Position numbers and translations under genes: made by a program. From assembly GCF_014193845.1 (NCBI RefSeq), contig NZ_JACHZX010000002.1, positions 806,001 to 870,000 on the forward strand: DNA of 64,000 nucleotides. The letters are read 5' to 3'. The stretch is from Sphingomonas sp. BK345. GTDB lineage: Bacteria > Pseudomonadota > Alphaproteobacteria > Sphingomonadales > Sphingomonadaceae. Shown piece after piece: positions 1 to 7,998 of this stretch. The first letter of the stretch is position 1, and each line of letters starts with the position of its first letter. The notes under the pieces were generated by a model. The model had not been told where the DNA came from, did not search any database, and saw nothing but the letters and a program-made list of their open reading frames with translations.

Positions 1-451
1 CGCCCAGCGCCGGCACCCATGCCTCGGGCGTCGTGACGAGGAAGGACAGCGTCACGAACGGCGTAGCGAAGGCGAGGGCGGCGCCAACGAGGCCGATGCG
101 CCGCGAGAACAGGCCGGCAAGGGTCAGACCGCCAATGACCAGCTCGACCGTGCCTAGGCCGGTCGAGAAATCATAGGTACGATTGGCCGCCTGCCACGTC
201 CGCTCCGCGGGCTTCAGCTCGCCTTCGTGGGTGAGATGCGCCTTGTACTCGGTCGGGTGCTCGTAGAAGAACGACATCACCGGGCTGTTGGCGACGAATG
301 GCGTGATGCTGTCCGCCTCGTAGGGCACGAACTTTAGCGCCCCGATCCAGAGAAAGATGATGGCGATGGCGACCTTCATGGCGCCGATGCCGATGCGGTA
401 GGAGCGCGGCGCGGCGATCGCCGTTAGGCCGCCGCGGATGAGCGTGTTCAT
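1..451 (-). CDS. DUF417 / RclC-like inner-membrane protein (partial)
   Basis: The 3' end runs off the left edge of the window; about 150 codons are present. The N-terminal segment has hydrophobic stretches (AMKVAIAIIFLWIGALKF near residue 23 and a second around GLGTVELVIGGLTLAGLF) and the phrase FVPYEADSITPFVANSPVMS, typical of the DUF417 (YkgB/RclC) family of membrane proteins linked to reactive-chlorine resistance in E. coli. The ATG at 451 has a GGGAG ribosome site. It lies 15 nt behind the AhpD-like gene and is probably co-transcribed with it. An AraC regulator is divergent, which resembles the E. coli rclR arrangement. The family call is firm; the chlorine role is inferred. Confidence 0.8.
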   Translation of the reverse strand, partial: MNTLIRGGLTAIAAPRSYRIGIGAMKVAIAIIFLWIGALKFVPYEADSITPFVANSPVMSFFYEHPTEYKAHLTHEGELKPAERTWQAANRTYDFSTGLGTVELVIGGLTLAGLFSRRIGLVGAALAFATPFVTLSFLVTTPEAWVPALG

Positions 452-466
452 GCTTGTTACTCCCGT

Positions 467-805
467 TCAGGCGGCCGCGAACGCGTCGAGCGTCCGGGTC
501 GAGTAGACCAGTGCGGCGCCAGCGTTGATGGCGGTGGCGACGCCGAGCGCCTCGGCGAGCTCGCCCTCGGTGATGCCGAGCTTTCTGGCCTCGGCCGAGT
601 GGACGGTGATGCAGCCGTCGCAGCGCAGGCTGATCGCTACGGCGAGCGCGATCAGCTCGCGGGTCTTAGCGTCCAGGTGGCCGGTCTTGGCGCCGGCGCC
701 GCTCAGCGCGGCGTAGCCCTTGACGGTGTCCGGGCTTAGCTTGGCGATCTCGCCCACTCCGGCGAGGACCTGACCGCGGTAGTTGTTCCAGTCGAGCATT
801 GACAT
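467..805 (-). CDS. carboxymuconolactone decarboxylase / AhpD-like protein
   Basis: A 112-residue protein of the AhpD-like fold. The active-site motif CDGC followed by ITVHSAEARKLG matches the peroxidase-type CxxC...H signature, so a thiol redox or peroxidase role is more likely than true carboxymuconolactone decarboxylation. I start at ATG 805 because GGAGG lies 6 nt upstream; longer readings of the frame would run into the divergent AraC gene. It precedes the DUF417 gene by 15 nt on the same strand, suggesting a two-gene operon controlled by the regulator at 913. Other AhpD-like paralogues occur at 13647 and 24333, and a degenerate one at 23430. Confidence 0.88.
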   Translation of the reverse strand: MSMLDWNNYRGQVLAGVGEIAKLSPDTVKGYAALSGAGAKTGHLDAKTRELIALAVAISLRCDGCITVHSAEARKLGITEGELAEALGVATAINAGAALVYSTRTLDAFAAA

Positions 806-912
806 CTTAGCCTCCATCTCCGTGTTGATGGAGGCTATCTGGGCCGGTGCGTTGCTCGGCGGCATGGCCGCGCGGTGCATCGTCATGTCCGCGCGGATCA
901 AAGGAGCGGAAG

Positions 913-1854
913 GTGGCCGAGGGAGCGGCGGAACTGCTGGAGGCCATGGTGCCGCTGCTGCGCATCCGGCCGGAGATTGAGGACTTCTGCCGCTTCGGGG
1001 GCGCATGGGCGTCGCCGCACGAGCCGCGTGGCGCAGGCTGGGCGCAGTTCCACATCGTCACCCGCGGCAGCTGCGTCCTGGAGCGTCCGGGTCTCGGCGA
1101 GATGACGCTGGAGGCCGGCGACATCCTCCTGCTGCCGCACGGCGACAGCCACGTCGTGCGCAGCAGGGCGCGCGGCGTCCTGCGACCGATCTCCAGCGAC
1201 TACCGCAACGGTGTCCGCGACAAGGGCACGCCGGGGGTCGAGATGGACACCGAGCTGCTCTGCGGACGGCTGATGTTCGACGGCGCCGAGGGCAATCCCC
1301 TGGTCGCCGCGCTGCCCGACGAGATCGTCATCCGAACCGCGGGCGAGCCGCTGATGGAACGGTTCCGCCGCCTGCTGGTCGACATACGCGACGAGCTCGA
1401 CGGCGGACTGGCGGGGTCGACCATGATCGCCGCCGATTTCGCGCGCGCCATGTTCGTGCTCATGCTCCGCGACCACTTGGGCAGGGAGTCGGGCGGGGAC
1501 GCGACGCTGTCGCTTCTCCGCGACCGGGCGGCGGCACGCGTCGTGCTGGCCCTCCTGTCGGACCTCGCTCGCGACTGGACGCTGGACGACATGGCGGCGG
1601 TGGCGGTGACCTCTCGCGCGACCCTCGTGCGCGCCTTCCGCCGTCTCGCCGGTGTAGCCCCAGGCGAGTTCCTCTCCGAACTGAGGCTCACCGTGGCCCG
1701 CCAGCGCCTTGCCGGCACGTCGGACCCGATCTCGCGCATCGCGGTCGAGGTGGGCTACGGCTCGGAGGGCGCTCTCAGCAAGGCGGTCCTGCGGCGCTTC
1801 GGCGTGCGTCCGGGTGCGATGCGCCTGACTGTGAGCGGCGGCGCTGCAGCCTGA
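913..1854 (+). CDS. AraC-family regulator with cupin_6 sensor domain
   Basis: A 313-residue transcription factor. The N-terminal half is a cupin_6 type sensor domain (FHIVTRGSCVLE, then LEAGDILLLPHGDSHVV). The C-terminal 100 residues carry two AraC helix-turn-helix motifs (WTLDDMAAVAVTSRATLVRAF and ISRIAVEVGYGSEGALSKAV). A GTG at 913 with AAGGAG about 6 nt upstream is a better start than upstream codons, which would overlap the divergent promoter. Cysteines at about 26, 54 and 117 could be redox sensors. The divergent targets are an AhpD-like and an RclC-like gene, so a role comparable to RclR (oxidant-responsive activator) is plausible but unproven. Confidence 0.85.
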   Translation: MAEGAAELLEAMVPLLRIRPEIEDFCRFGGAWASPHEPRGAGWAQFHIVTRGSCVLERPGLGEMTLEAGDILLLPHGDSHVVRSRARGVLRPISSDYRNGVRDKGTPGVEMDTELLCGRLMFDGAEGNPLVAALPDEIVIRTAGEPLMERFRRLLVDIRDELDGGLAGSTMIAADFARAMFVLMLRDHLGRESGGDATLSLLRDRAAARVVLALLSDLARDWTLDDMAAVAVTSRATLVRAFRRLAGVAPGEFLSELRLTVARQRLAGTSDPISRIAVEVGYGSEGALSKAVLRRFGVRPGAMRLTVSGGAAA

Positions 1855-2023
1855 CAGCGCTTGCGGAGTCGAGAACCGGCTCGTTCCCCCGCTCGCGCAT
1901 CGTTCCATTACGAGGAACGGTGAATGCCTAGCGATGCGGCTAGTGCTTCGCCGATGGCAACGGCATCTAGTGCCTGTCGATCACGTCGACCGACGCGATA
2001 CTCAAGATCGAAAGGTAACGACC

Positions 2024-2647
2024 ATGTCCTACGACCGCATCACCTCCGACAACGCCGCGGTGCTCTTCGTCGACCACCAGACCGGCCTCGCCAACGGCGT
2101 CCAGACGCAGAATCCCGCCGAGTTCCTCAACAACGTCAAGGCGCTCGTCGCCCTGACCACCGTCCATGGCCTGCCGTCGATCATCACGACGAGCGCCGCC
2201 GACGGCCCGAACGGTCCGATCATGCCCGCAGTCGCGCAGGGCCTGCCGAACGCCACGATCGTGCACCGTCCCGGCGAGATCAACGCCTTCGACAACGCCG
2301 ACTTCGCGGCGGCGGTGAAGGCGACCGGCCGCAAGAAGCTGCTGATCGCGGGCATCTCGACCGAGGTCTGCCTCGCCTTCGCCGCGCTCTCGGCCAAGGA
2401 GCTCGGCTACGAGGTCTACGCCGTGCTGGACGCGTCGGGCACCTGGGACAAGCGCGTCGAGGACGTGGCGATCGCCCGCATGGTGCAGGCCGGCATCATC
2501 CCCATCACCTGGGTCGGGGTGGGCGCCGAGCTGCTGGGCGACTGGCGCTCGCCGGTCGGCGAGGCTCACGGCAAGGTCATGGGTGAGCATCTGCCCTTCT
2601 CCGGCAACAACATCGCCGGCTACCTCAGCGCCAAGGGTCTCGCCTGA
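2024..2647 (+). CDS. isochorismatase-like cysteine hydrolase (YcaC type)
   Basis: A 207-residue isochorismatase-superfamily hydrolase, closest by eye to YcaC-type proteins. The catalytic Asp is D17 in VDHQTG and the nucleophile C116 in GISTEVC. The usual lysine position appears to be taken by R82 (HRPGEIN), judged by eye without an alignment. It also has the C-terminal GKVMGEHLPFSG region. I start at ATG 2024 behind AAAGGTAACG. It stands alone between the AraC gene and a strong double hairpin at 2658-2720, so it is probably a single-gene unit. The substrate is unknown; YcaC-like enzymes often sit near oxidant-response genes, as here. Confidence 0.87.
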   Translation: MSYDRITSDNAAVLFVDHQTGLANGVQTQNPAEFLNNVKALVALTTVHGLPSIITTSAADGPNGPIMPAVAQGLPNATIVHRPGEINAFDNADFAAAVKATGRKKLLIAGISTEVCLAFAALSAKELGYEVYAVLDASGTWDKRVEDVAIARMVQAGIIPITWVGVGAELLGDWRSPVGEAHGKVMGEHLPFSGNNIAGYLSAKGLA

Positions 2648-2657
2648 GCGCTTCCTT

Positions 2658-2720
2658 CCGGGGCTCACGCCCCGGACCCACCTCGCGGAGGCGCCGATCG
2701 CTACAGCGGTCGGCGCCTTT
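2658..2720 (+). terminator. two tandem hairpins, probable intrinsic terminator
   Basis: The first hairpin has a perfect 7-bp stem CCGGGGC/GCCCCGG (2658-2675) with a TCAC loop. The second has a perfect 9-bp stem AGGCGCCGA/TCGGCGCCT (2689-2718), extended inward by CGCT/AGCG, and is followed by TTTCGTC. It lies 10 nt after the hydrolase stop at 2647 and probably ends that transcript. Confidence 0.75.
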
Positions 2721-2877
2721 CGTCGTGACCGGCGCCCTTGGGTCCGGGTGCGTGTAGATCGGAGAGCCGCAAGGTCTTGCTCTCCCGCAACGATCAGCTG
2801 GTGGCGGATCACTGCGGCGAACACCATTTCGGCTGCGCAGCACGGCGGGATGTGCGGCTCACAGGCGGGAGGGTCGG

Positions 2878-3981
2878 ATGGAGGAGATCGACTGGGACGA
2901 CTTGCCGCCCAGCACGGCCACGCAGGTATCCGTGTCGGTGCGGGACTTCACCAACCGTGAGGCCGCGACCGAGCTCGGCAACGTGGTCGGGCAGTGCGTG
3001 ATGGAGCTCGGCTCCTTCATGGATCTCGCCACCCTGGACGGTGTCACCGTAGCCATCGACTATGACGCCGCCCTCGCCGGTATCGACCAAGGCATGGAGG
3101 GGCTTCGCAAGCTCGACCGGACCGACACCGAGGAGCTCCAGGGCGTGGCCAAGACCTTCCAGGTGCTGCGCGACGGTTCGGTGAGGAGCCACATCGTCTT
3201 CAACGCCGCCATGCTCGTTCCGCTGATCGCGGGCGATGCTGTGACCGCCGAGGACAGGGAGATGGCAATCGGCCTGATCGCGCACGAGTGCGCGCACGTC
3301 GAGGTGGACGCGCGCATGGCCGAGGTCGTGCCGGAGTCCCGGCTGGGCGCGTCGTCCCCGAACTTCGAGCGCGCGGTCCTTTTCCAGATCGCGGAGATCG
3401 CATGGTCGGAATACGCCGTCTGCCGCCTCTCGGCCCGCTTCGCTCCACGGCAGAACCAGCAGCACGCGGAGAGCGTTGCGGCGGTCATGCCGGGTGCGCG
3501 GGCCCGGGCGAACGATGCCATCAGGTCGTATCGCGTCCACGGCGGCCTGCGCCGTCTGCTTGCGGAGGCCGGGTCCGAGTTGTGCCAGCCGGTCAAGGCG
3601 GTCGCGTACCTGCTGGGCGGCATGGATGCGGAAGGCCTCGACTGGACCGACTTCCCTGAGGTCCGCGCGGCGATCGAGGAGGCCCGCTATGCCGATCTGG
3701 TGGACGGGCTACGCGAGCGCTGCCGGGCTCTATGGATGACCCGAGGGGAATGGAGCGCGGACGAAGACGTTCTCGGGCCGCTGACGGAGCTGACCCGCGA
3801 TGTGCTCGCCTCCGGCGGCATCCACCTGCGCGGAGCCGAGGATGGCGAGTGCCACATCAGCGTGCCCTTCACGCCGGACACGATGCCGAAGGCTCCGCGT
3901 CGGCGCCGACCCTCAGCGCGGCCGGACGGGGTAGGTGTTGCCCGGGAACGGCCCCTGGTCGAGGAAGCGGTAGAGATATGA
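2878..3981 (+). CDS. hypothetical protein with HExxH motif, possible zinc protease-like
   Basis: A 367-residue protein I do not recognise. Residues 136-140 read HECAH within IGLIAHECAHVEVD, a canonical HExxH zinc-binding helix, and E173 or E178 (EIAWSEYAVCR) could supply the third ligand, so a gluzincin-like metallopeptidase fold is possible. There is no signal peptide, so it is likely cytosolic. The ATG at 2878 has GGGAGG 5-6 nt upstream. The last 69 nt overlap the convergent NTF2-like gene, and the basic tail (RRRRPSARPDGVG) lies in that overlap. Neighbouring genes give no functional link. The gene is likely real; its function is open. Confidence 0.7.
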   Translation: MEEIDWDDLPPSTATQVSVSVRDFTNREAATELGNVVGQCVMELGSFMDLATLDGVTVAIDYDAALAGIDQGMEGLRKLDRTDTEELQGVAKTFQVLRDGSVRSHIVFNAAMLVPLIAGDAVTAEDREMAIGLIAHECAHVEVDARMAEVVPESRLGASSPNFERAVLFQIAEIAWSEYAVCRLSARFAPRQNQQHAESVAAVMPGARARANDAIRSYRVHGGLRRLLAEAGSELCQPVKAVAYLLGGMDAEGLDWTDFPEVRAAIEEARYADLVDGLRERCRALWMTRGEWSADEDVLGPLTELTRDVLASGGIHLRGAEDGECHISVPFTPDTMPKAPRRRRPSARPDGVGVARERPLVEEAVEI

Positions 3982-4362
3982 GCGTCTCCGGAAGCGCCAG
4001 CCGTCCGGTTGCCTCACGAGCTCGTCGTCGTAGAAGGTGTCCTCGCCGCGGCCATGCTCGCGGATGGCGAAGCGCGCGGTGGCCCGGTCCCCGTCGATGT
4101 CGATGACGCCGGTATGGGTCATCTGCATGAAGTAGTGCTTGACGACGAACAGGCCCTCCAGCATCCCGACGATGGCGTCGCGACCCTCGCTGCGCGGGGG
4201 CAGCGGTTCGCCGATCTCCCAGACCGCATCCTGGTCGGCCCAGAGGCTGCGGAAGGCGACGACGTCGCGCTCGTTCACCGCGTCGGAGAAGCGGGCGGCG
4301 AGGCGCTGGATCTCGGCCTCGTCCTCCAGTGCGCGCAGGCGGGTCTCCATGTCAGCGCCCAT
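3913..4362 (-). CDS. SnoaL-like (NTF2 fold) protein
   Basis: A 149-residue NTF2-like protein of the SnoaL_4 type: helix EIQRLAARFSDAVNERD, then the core FRSLWADQDAVWEIG and the strand pattern GDRATARFAIREHGRGEDTFYDDE. Proteins of this fold are small isomerases, cyclases or binding pockets; the substrate cannot be read from sequence. The start at 4362 has GGAG 8 nt upstream and overlaps the end of the DoxX gene by 11 nt, so the two are translationally coupled. Similar NTF2-fold proteins lie at 13191 and 23785, each beside an AhpD-like gene or a regulator. Confidence 0.82.
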   Translation of the reverse strand: MGADMETRLRALEDEAEIQRLAARFSDAVNERDVVAFRSLWADQDAVWEIGEPLPPRSEGRDAIVGMLEGLFVVKHYFMQMTHTGVIDIDGDRATARFAIREHGRGEDTFYDDELVRQPDGWRFRRRSYLYRFLDQGPFPGNTYPVRPR

Positions 4363-4795
4363 GGCGCGTCTCCTGCCGCCTGGCGCGCTCGGCGACGAGT
4401 GCGACCAGGATGAGCCCGCCGATCAGGCCGGCGTGCTCAAGGAACGTGGCCATGGCATCGAAGCGGGCGTTGCTCTGCAGCGTCCAGAACGGGTGCGCGA
4501 TCACGGCGCCTAACGCGGTGAATCCGCCCAGCATGCCGGCACCCAGCCAGACCAAGCGTCCGGTGAGGACCATGAGCGAACCGACGAGCTCCACGGCGAC
4601 CGTCAGCCCTGCCATCACCGCCGGCGCCGGCATCCCGAAGGCCGCCTGCTCGGCGACCGCGGCCTCGAACCCGGCGAGGTGGCCGGCTGCCGATACGAGG
4701 TAGACCAGCACGATCGCCAGCCGAGCCGCAAGCCAGGTGCCGCGCCATTCCAGCAGCGTCTCGATCGCGTGCGGCGTGTCGGTGGTGTTCATCAT
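4352..4795 (-). CDS. DoxX-family membrane protein
   Basis: A 147-residue integral membrane protein with four hydrophobic segments (from WLAARLAIVLVYLVSAAGHL through LIGGLILVALVAERARR) and the DoxX-like FGMPAPAVMAGLTVAVELVGS phrase. DoxX-type proteins act in the inner membrane and are linked to redox homeostasis; no catalytic residue is obvious. The start is one of two adjacent ATGs behind GGGAGAACG. It overlaps the NTF2-like gene by 11 nt and follows the DUF983 gene by 49 nt, suggesting a DUF983-DoxX-SnoaL operon. Confidence 0.85.
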   Translation of the reverse strand: MMNTTDTPHAIETLLEWRGTWLAARLAIVLVYLVSAAGHLAGFEAAVAEQAAFGMPAPAVMAGLTVAVELVGSLMVLTGRLVWLGAGMLGGFTALGAVIAHPFWTLQSNARFDAMATFLEHAGLIGGLILVALVAERARRQETRHGR

Positions 4796-4844
4796 CGTTC
4801 TCCCGATGCGAACCGAACCGGGCGCGTTGCCCCCGTTCCCGGTT

Positions 4845-5273
4845 CTAGTCCGCGAAGTCGCTGAGGCCGGGGCGATCGTGCAGGCGGCTCCAGAGCCTCT
4901 CGCTTCCAGCCTCCTGCGCCCGGTTCACGTACTGCGACGCGACGAGCCAACCCTTGATCGGCTGGAGCGGCAGGATGCAGCCGAGCACCGTCAGCGGGGC
5001 CGATGTGAGCAGGTGCACCCACCACGGCGGATCGAACGCGATCTGGACCCACACGATGAGGAACACGAGCGGGAAGGCCACGATGCAGAGCGAGAAGAAG
5101 GCGGGTCCGTCATCAGGGGCTGCGAAGCGGTAGTTGAGTCCGCACTCGTCACACTGGTCGCTGAGCTTCAGCCATGACCGGAACATGTGACCCTTGCCGC
5201 AACGCGGGCAGAGCCCCGACCAGCCGGTTTTCAGGATCCATCGTAGGTCTTGCTCTGCGGCTGCCTTGACCAT
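4845..5273 (-). CDS. DUF983 zinc-ribbon membrane protein
   Basis: A 142-residue protein with an N-terminal four-cysteine zinc ribbon (CPRCGKGHMF...CDECGL) followed by two transmembrane segments (FFSLCIVAFPLVFLIVWVQI and WVHLLTSAPLTVLGCIL), the DUF983 layout. The biochemical role of this family is unknown. It begins the leftward gene group that continues with DoxX. The C-terminal tail HDRPGLSDF is nearly the same as the tail of the DUF1348 protein at 23785, which is odd for unrelated proteins and may be chance. Confidence 0.85.
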   Translation of the reverse strand: MVKAAAEQDLRWILKTGWSGLCPRCGKGHMFRSWLKLSDQCDECGLNYRFAAPDDGPAFFSLCIVAFPLVFLIVWVQIAFDPPWWVHLLTSAPLTVLGCILPLQPIKGWLVASQYVNRAQEAGSERLWSRLHDRPGLSDFAD

Positions 5274-5363
5274 CTCTCGTCTCCTCGTCTCGATGGAGCC
5301 GTCCTACTTGCGATGCGGACCGGCCAGCAGACGCTCCGTCTGCAAGACATTGCTGCGCAAGGT

Positions 5364-5386
5364 GGAACGGTGCTCCGCACCGTTCC
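5364..5386. repeat. perfect 10-bp palindrome with 3-nt spacer
   Basis: GGAACGGTGC and GCACCGTTCC flank TCC. It lies 10 nt beyond the pirin stop codon and about 90 nt upstream of the DUF983 start on the same strand. It could be the pirin terminator (although no T-run follows) or an operator for the DUF983-DoxX group. The sequence alone does not decide. Confidence 0.5.
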
Positions 5387-5396
5387 CGCGGCCGGT

Positions 5397-6143
5397 TCAG
5401 CGTCGCGCCACGTTCCCGCTGAACATGCCGCCCTTGAAGACCGGGGCCTGCGTATCCGTGGTGAAGAGCACGACGTTGACGTCCTCGATCGCCTCGACGG
5501 CGGCGGTGCTGTCGCCGAGGTGGTAGAACTCGCCCGCTCCGATCACCTGGTCGCCGATCCGCACCTCGCCCGCGAAGACGAAGAGGAGGTGGACGGCACC
5601 CGGGGCGGGGCGCTCCGGCAGGGGAAGGCTGCGCCCCGCGTCGAGGTGCGCGTCCCGGACCCACGCCTGCGCACGCACCTCGAAGGTGGCGCCGTCCGGC
5701 GCGACGAGCAGCCTCCACGCGTTGTCGCTGCGCTCGGCGTCCAGCTCGTGAAACTGGACCATCGGCTCCAGGTCGCCCACGCGCGGACGCAGGAAGATCT
5801 GCAGCGCCTTCGTCGGCTGGTCGCCGATCACCTGCTCCTCGTGCTGGAAGGTGTGGCCGGCGTTCATCATCATCAGGCGCCGCGGGTTGACCTCCTCGCG
5901 GTTCCCGACCGTGTCCAGGTGGAGCATTCGGCCAGCGCGCTTGTAGGTGAAGATCTCGTCGTCCTTGTGGGGGTGCATGGCGATCGTGTGGCCCGGCTGG
6001 ATGAGCGCGCGGTCGATGCGGCCGATGGCGCCGATGCCACTGTCGCCCTCGCCCCGAGCGGTTCCGGGATAGAAGATCTCGACGCCGAAGCCCCGGTCCC
6101 AGTCGCCGCGCTCGATGGACGAGTTGATCTTGATCGGCTGCAT
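5397..6143 (-). CDS. pirin family protein
   Basis: A 248-residue bicupin pirin. The N-terminal cupin has the metal-site residues in MHPHKDDEIFTY and HTFQHEEQ; the C-terminal cupin is degenerate (VHLLFVFAGEVRIGDQVIGAGEFYHL). Bacterial pirins are cytosolic iron-binding proteins; some have quercetinase activity. I prefer ATG 6143 because GAGGAG lies 8 nt upstream; a GTG at 6152 in the same frame is too close to that site. The gene is divergent from a LysR regulator at 6260 with about 115 nt between, the usual regulator-target arrangement, which suggests induction by an electrophile or oxidant. Confidence 0.88.
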   Translation of the reverse strand: MQPIKINSSIERGDWDRGFGVEIFYPGTARGEGDSGIGAIGRIDRALIQPGHTIAMHPHKDDEIFTYKRAGRMLHLDTVGNREEVNPRRLMMMNAGHTFQHEEQVIGDQPTKALQIFLRPRVGDLEPMVQFHELDAERSDNAWRLLVAPDGATFEVRAQAWVRDAHLDAGRSLPLPERPAPGAVHLLFVFAGEVRIGDQVIGAGEFYHLGDSTAAVEAIEDVNVVLFTTDTQAPVFKGGMFSGNVARR

Positions 6144-6259
6144 GGTGGTCACTCCTCGACGCTCCGGCGTGGAGCTTTCGTTCGTGAGGTAGCGTTGCTA
6201 CATGCGGCCGGGTAGCCACCCTGCCGGGGAAGCTGCGTTGCTGCCAGAGGAACGCCGAC

Positions 6260-7129
6260 ATGGAAGTGGAAGACCTGAGGACCTTCGTGGAGGTCGCGGA
6301 CGCGGGCGGGGTGTCGCCCGCGGCACGGCGCTTGAACCTGGCCAAGTCGATCGTCAGTCGGCGCCTCTCCCGCCTTGAGGACGAGCTCGGCGTGCAGCTG
6401 CTCGCGCGCACCACGAGGGGGGCCGCATTGACGGAGGCGGGGGTGACCTTCCGCGATCACGCGGCCCGGATGTTCGCCGAGCTGGAGGCCGCGCGCGAGG
6501 AGATCCTGCCCGCGGGAGAGCTGCGAGGGCGACTGCGTCTCGCCGCGCCTTCCTCGTTCGGTCCGGAATACTTCGCGCCGGCGCTGGCGCAGCTCGCCAA
6601 GCGGCACCCGCTCCTCAGCGTCAACGTCCACTTCAGCGATCGCTACGTCGACCTCGTCGGCGAAGGCTACGACTGCGGCATCCGTGTCGGCTACCTGCCG
6701 GACTCGAACCTGGTCGCGCGGCGGATCGGCACCTTTGCGGTCAGTCTATTCGCCAGCCCGGACTACATCAGTGAGCATGGCGTGCCGGCGAGCCCGGACG
6801 AGATCGCGGACCATCCCGCCGTCATGATCGCGTCGGAGAAGTGGAAGTTCAGCAGGGGCGGGAAGACGGTGGAGGTCCATCCGCACGGTCGCTTCAAGGC
6901 CGACAGCGCCGTCGCGATCGGCGAGGCCACGGCGGAGGGCGTCGGCATCGCCGCGCTCCCGGACGTGATCGCCGCGCGCTTCGTCGAGGCCGGCAGGCTG
7001 AGGGCCATCATGGCGGACTGGTCGCTGCCTTCGGTCGGCATCTTCGTCGTCCGGCCGCCCGGACAGCACCTGGCGCGCAAGGTGCGGGTCCTCACTGAAC
7101 TGCTGCTCCAGCAGTTCGGCGGCGGCTGA
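6260..7129 (+). CDS. LysR-family transcriptional regulator
   Basis: A 289-residue LysR regulator: N-terminal winged helix-turn-helix (DLRTFVEVADAGGVSPAARR, LEDELGVQLLARTTRG), linker helix, then a periplasmic-binding-like effector domain from about residue 90 (GRLRLAAPSSFGPEYFAPAL). Length and layout are normal for the family. ATG 6260 follows GAGGAACGCCG. It is divergent from the pirin gene and probably controls it; the effector is unknown. It ends about 30 bp before a run of 13 G residues. Confidence 0.9.
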   Translation: MEVEDLRTFVEVADAGGVSPAARRLNLAKSIVSRRLSRLEDELGVQLLARTTRGAALTEAGVTFRDHAARMFAELEAAREEILPAGELRGRLRLAAPSSFGPEYFAPALAQLAKRHPLLSVNVHFSDRYVDLVGEGYDCGIRVGYLPDSNLVARRIGTFAVSLFASPDYISEHGVPASPDEIADHPAVMIASEKWKFSRGGKTVEVHPHGRFKADSAVAIGEATAEGVGIAALPDVIAARFVEAGRLRAIMADWSLPSVGIFVVRPPGQHLARKVRVLTELLLQQFGGG

Positions 7130-7159
7130 ACGGCCGCGCCGAACGGCACCGCCTCCGCC

Positions 7160-7172
7160 GGGGGGGGGGGGG
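7160..7172. repeat. homopolymer run of 13 G
   Basis: Thirteen consecutive G lie in the short gap between the LysR stop (7129) and the hypothetical gene at 7200. It is the longest single-base run I noticed in the window. Such tracts are classic slippage sites and, placed 28-40 bp before a start codon, could alter promoter spacing or the leader. A sequencing or assembly error is also possible. Confidence 0.9.
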
Positions 7173-7199
7173 CTGGCCCTCGGACCGGCGTGGGCCCAC

Positions 7200-7904
7200 A
7201 TGACGGGCATGGCGGAGCAGGAACCCTTCACCGCGGGATCGTTGGCTGAGCTCTACGCCGCGGTGTCGGCGGAGGGCGGAGTGACGATCGACGAGCTCAG
7301 CACGCTCGTCGATGCGTTCAGCACCCGACCGATCGCGAGCGCTGACATCCAGGCGTATCGCGAGGGACGCAAGCCCTGGAAGAAGCTGCGCGACGAGGTC
7401 GTTCCCGTCGAGCACCTGCTGAGGAAGCGCTATCCCGAGTTCACGCAAGTCCGCTTCCCGCTCGACGATCAACCGCCGGACGCGTGGGCCTGGTCGGACG
7501 GGCACGCGGCGATCGGGATCGAGGTCACCGGCGCCTTGGCCCGTGCCGGGACCGAGGTGGCTAAGGGGCTCAAGGAGCAGGGGATCGGGAAGGGGTTCAT
7601 CGGCTTGCAGGACGGCGAGTCACAGGCGCGCTTCGATGCGGCGAGGACCCGCAGGCGGGTGACCTCCTCGCGCGTGGGCGTGGACTCCGCCGTCGACGAG
7701 GCGATCGCGGCTTCGATGGCGGAGAAGGACAAGGAGAAGTTCGCCGGCCAGGTGCTGCTGATCGTGGCGCCGCTGGGTTCGTCCCCGAACCGGAGCCAAG
7801 AGGACGTGCGGAGCGCGCACGCCGCCAAGGCCGTGGCGCTGCCGTTCTCCCGCGTGCACGTCGCCGACGTGGCTCGCCGCTCTGAGATCATCGACCTTAA
7901 GTGA
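7200..7904 (+). CDS. hypothetical protein, possible nuclease-like fold
   Basis: A 234-residue soluble protein I do not recognise. The stretch AWSDGHAAIGIEVTGA followed later by KFAGQVLLIVAPLG has the rhythm of a restriction-like (PD-D/ExK) core, with D and E on successive strands, but a matching lysine is not clear, so this is only a hint. There is no signal peptide or membrane segment. ATG 7200 lacks a good ribosome site and ATG 7209 is an alternative. The gene stands alone between the LysR and VOC genes and is preceded by the G13 tract, so its expression may be variable. Confidence 0.6.
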   Translation: MTGMAEQEPFTAGSLAELYAAVSAEGGVTIDELSTLVDAFSTRPIASADIQAYREGRKPWKKLRDEVVPVEHLLRKRYPEFTQVRFPLDDQPPDAWAWSDGHAAIGIEVTGALARAGTEVAKGLKEQGIGKGFIGLQDGESQARFDAARTRRRVTSSRVGVDSAVDEAIAASMAEKDKEKFAGQVLLIVAPLGSSPNRSQEDVRSAHAAKAVALPFSRVHVADVARRSEIIDLK

Positions 7905-7998
7905 TAGGAAGCGCAAAGCGGCCTCTCGGTCGTGGACCCTAAGGCGGAGTGACAGCTAACGCCCACTTGCGGACGTTCATCCGCGAGGCCACTCTGCG

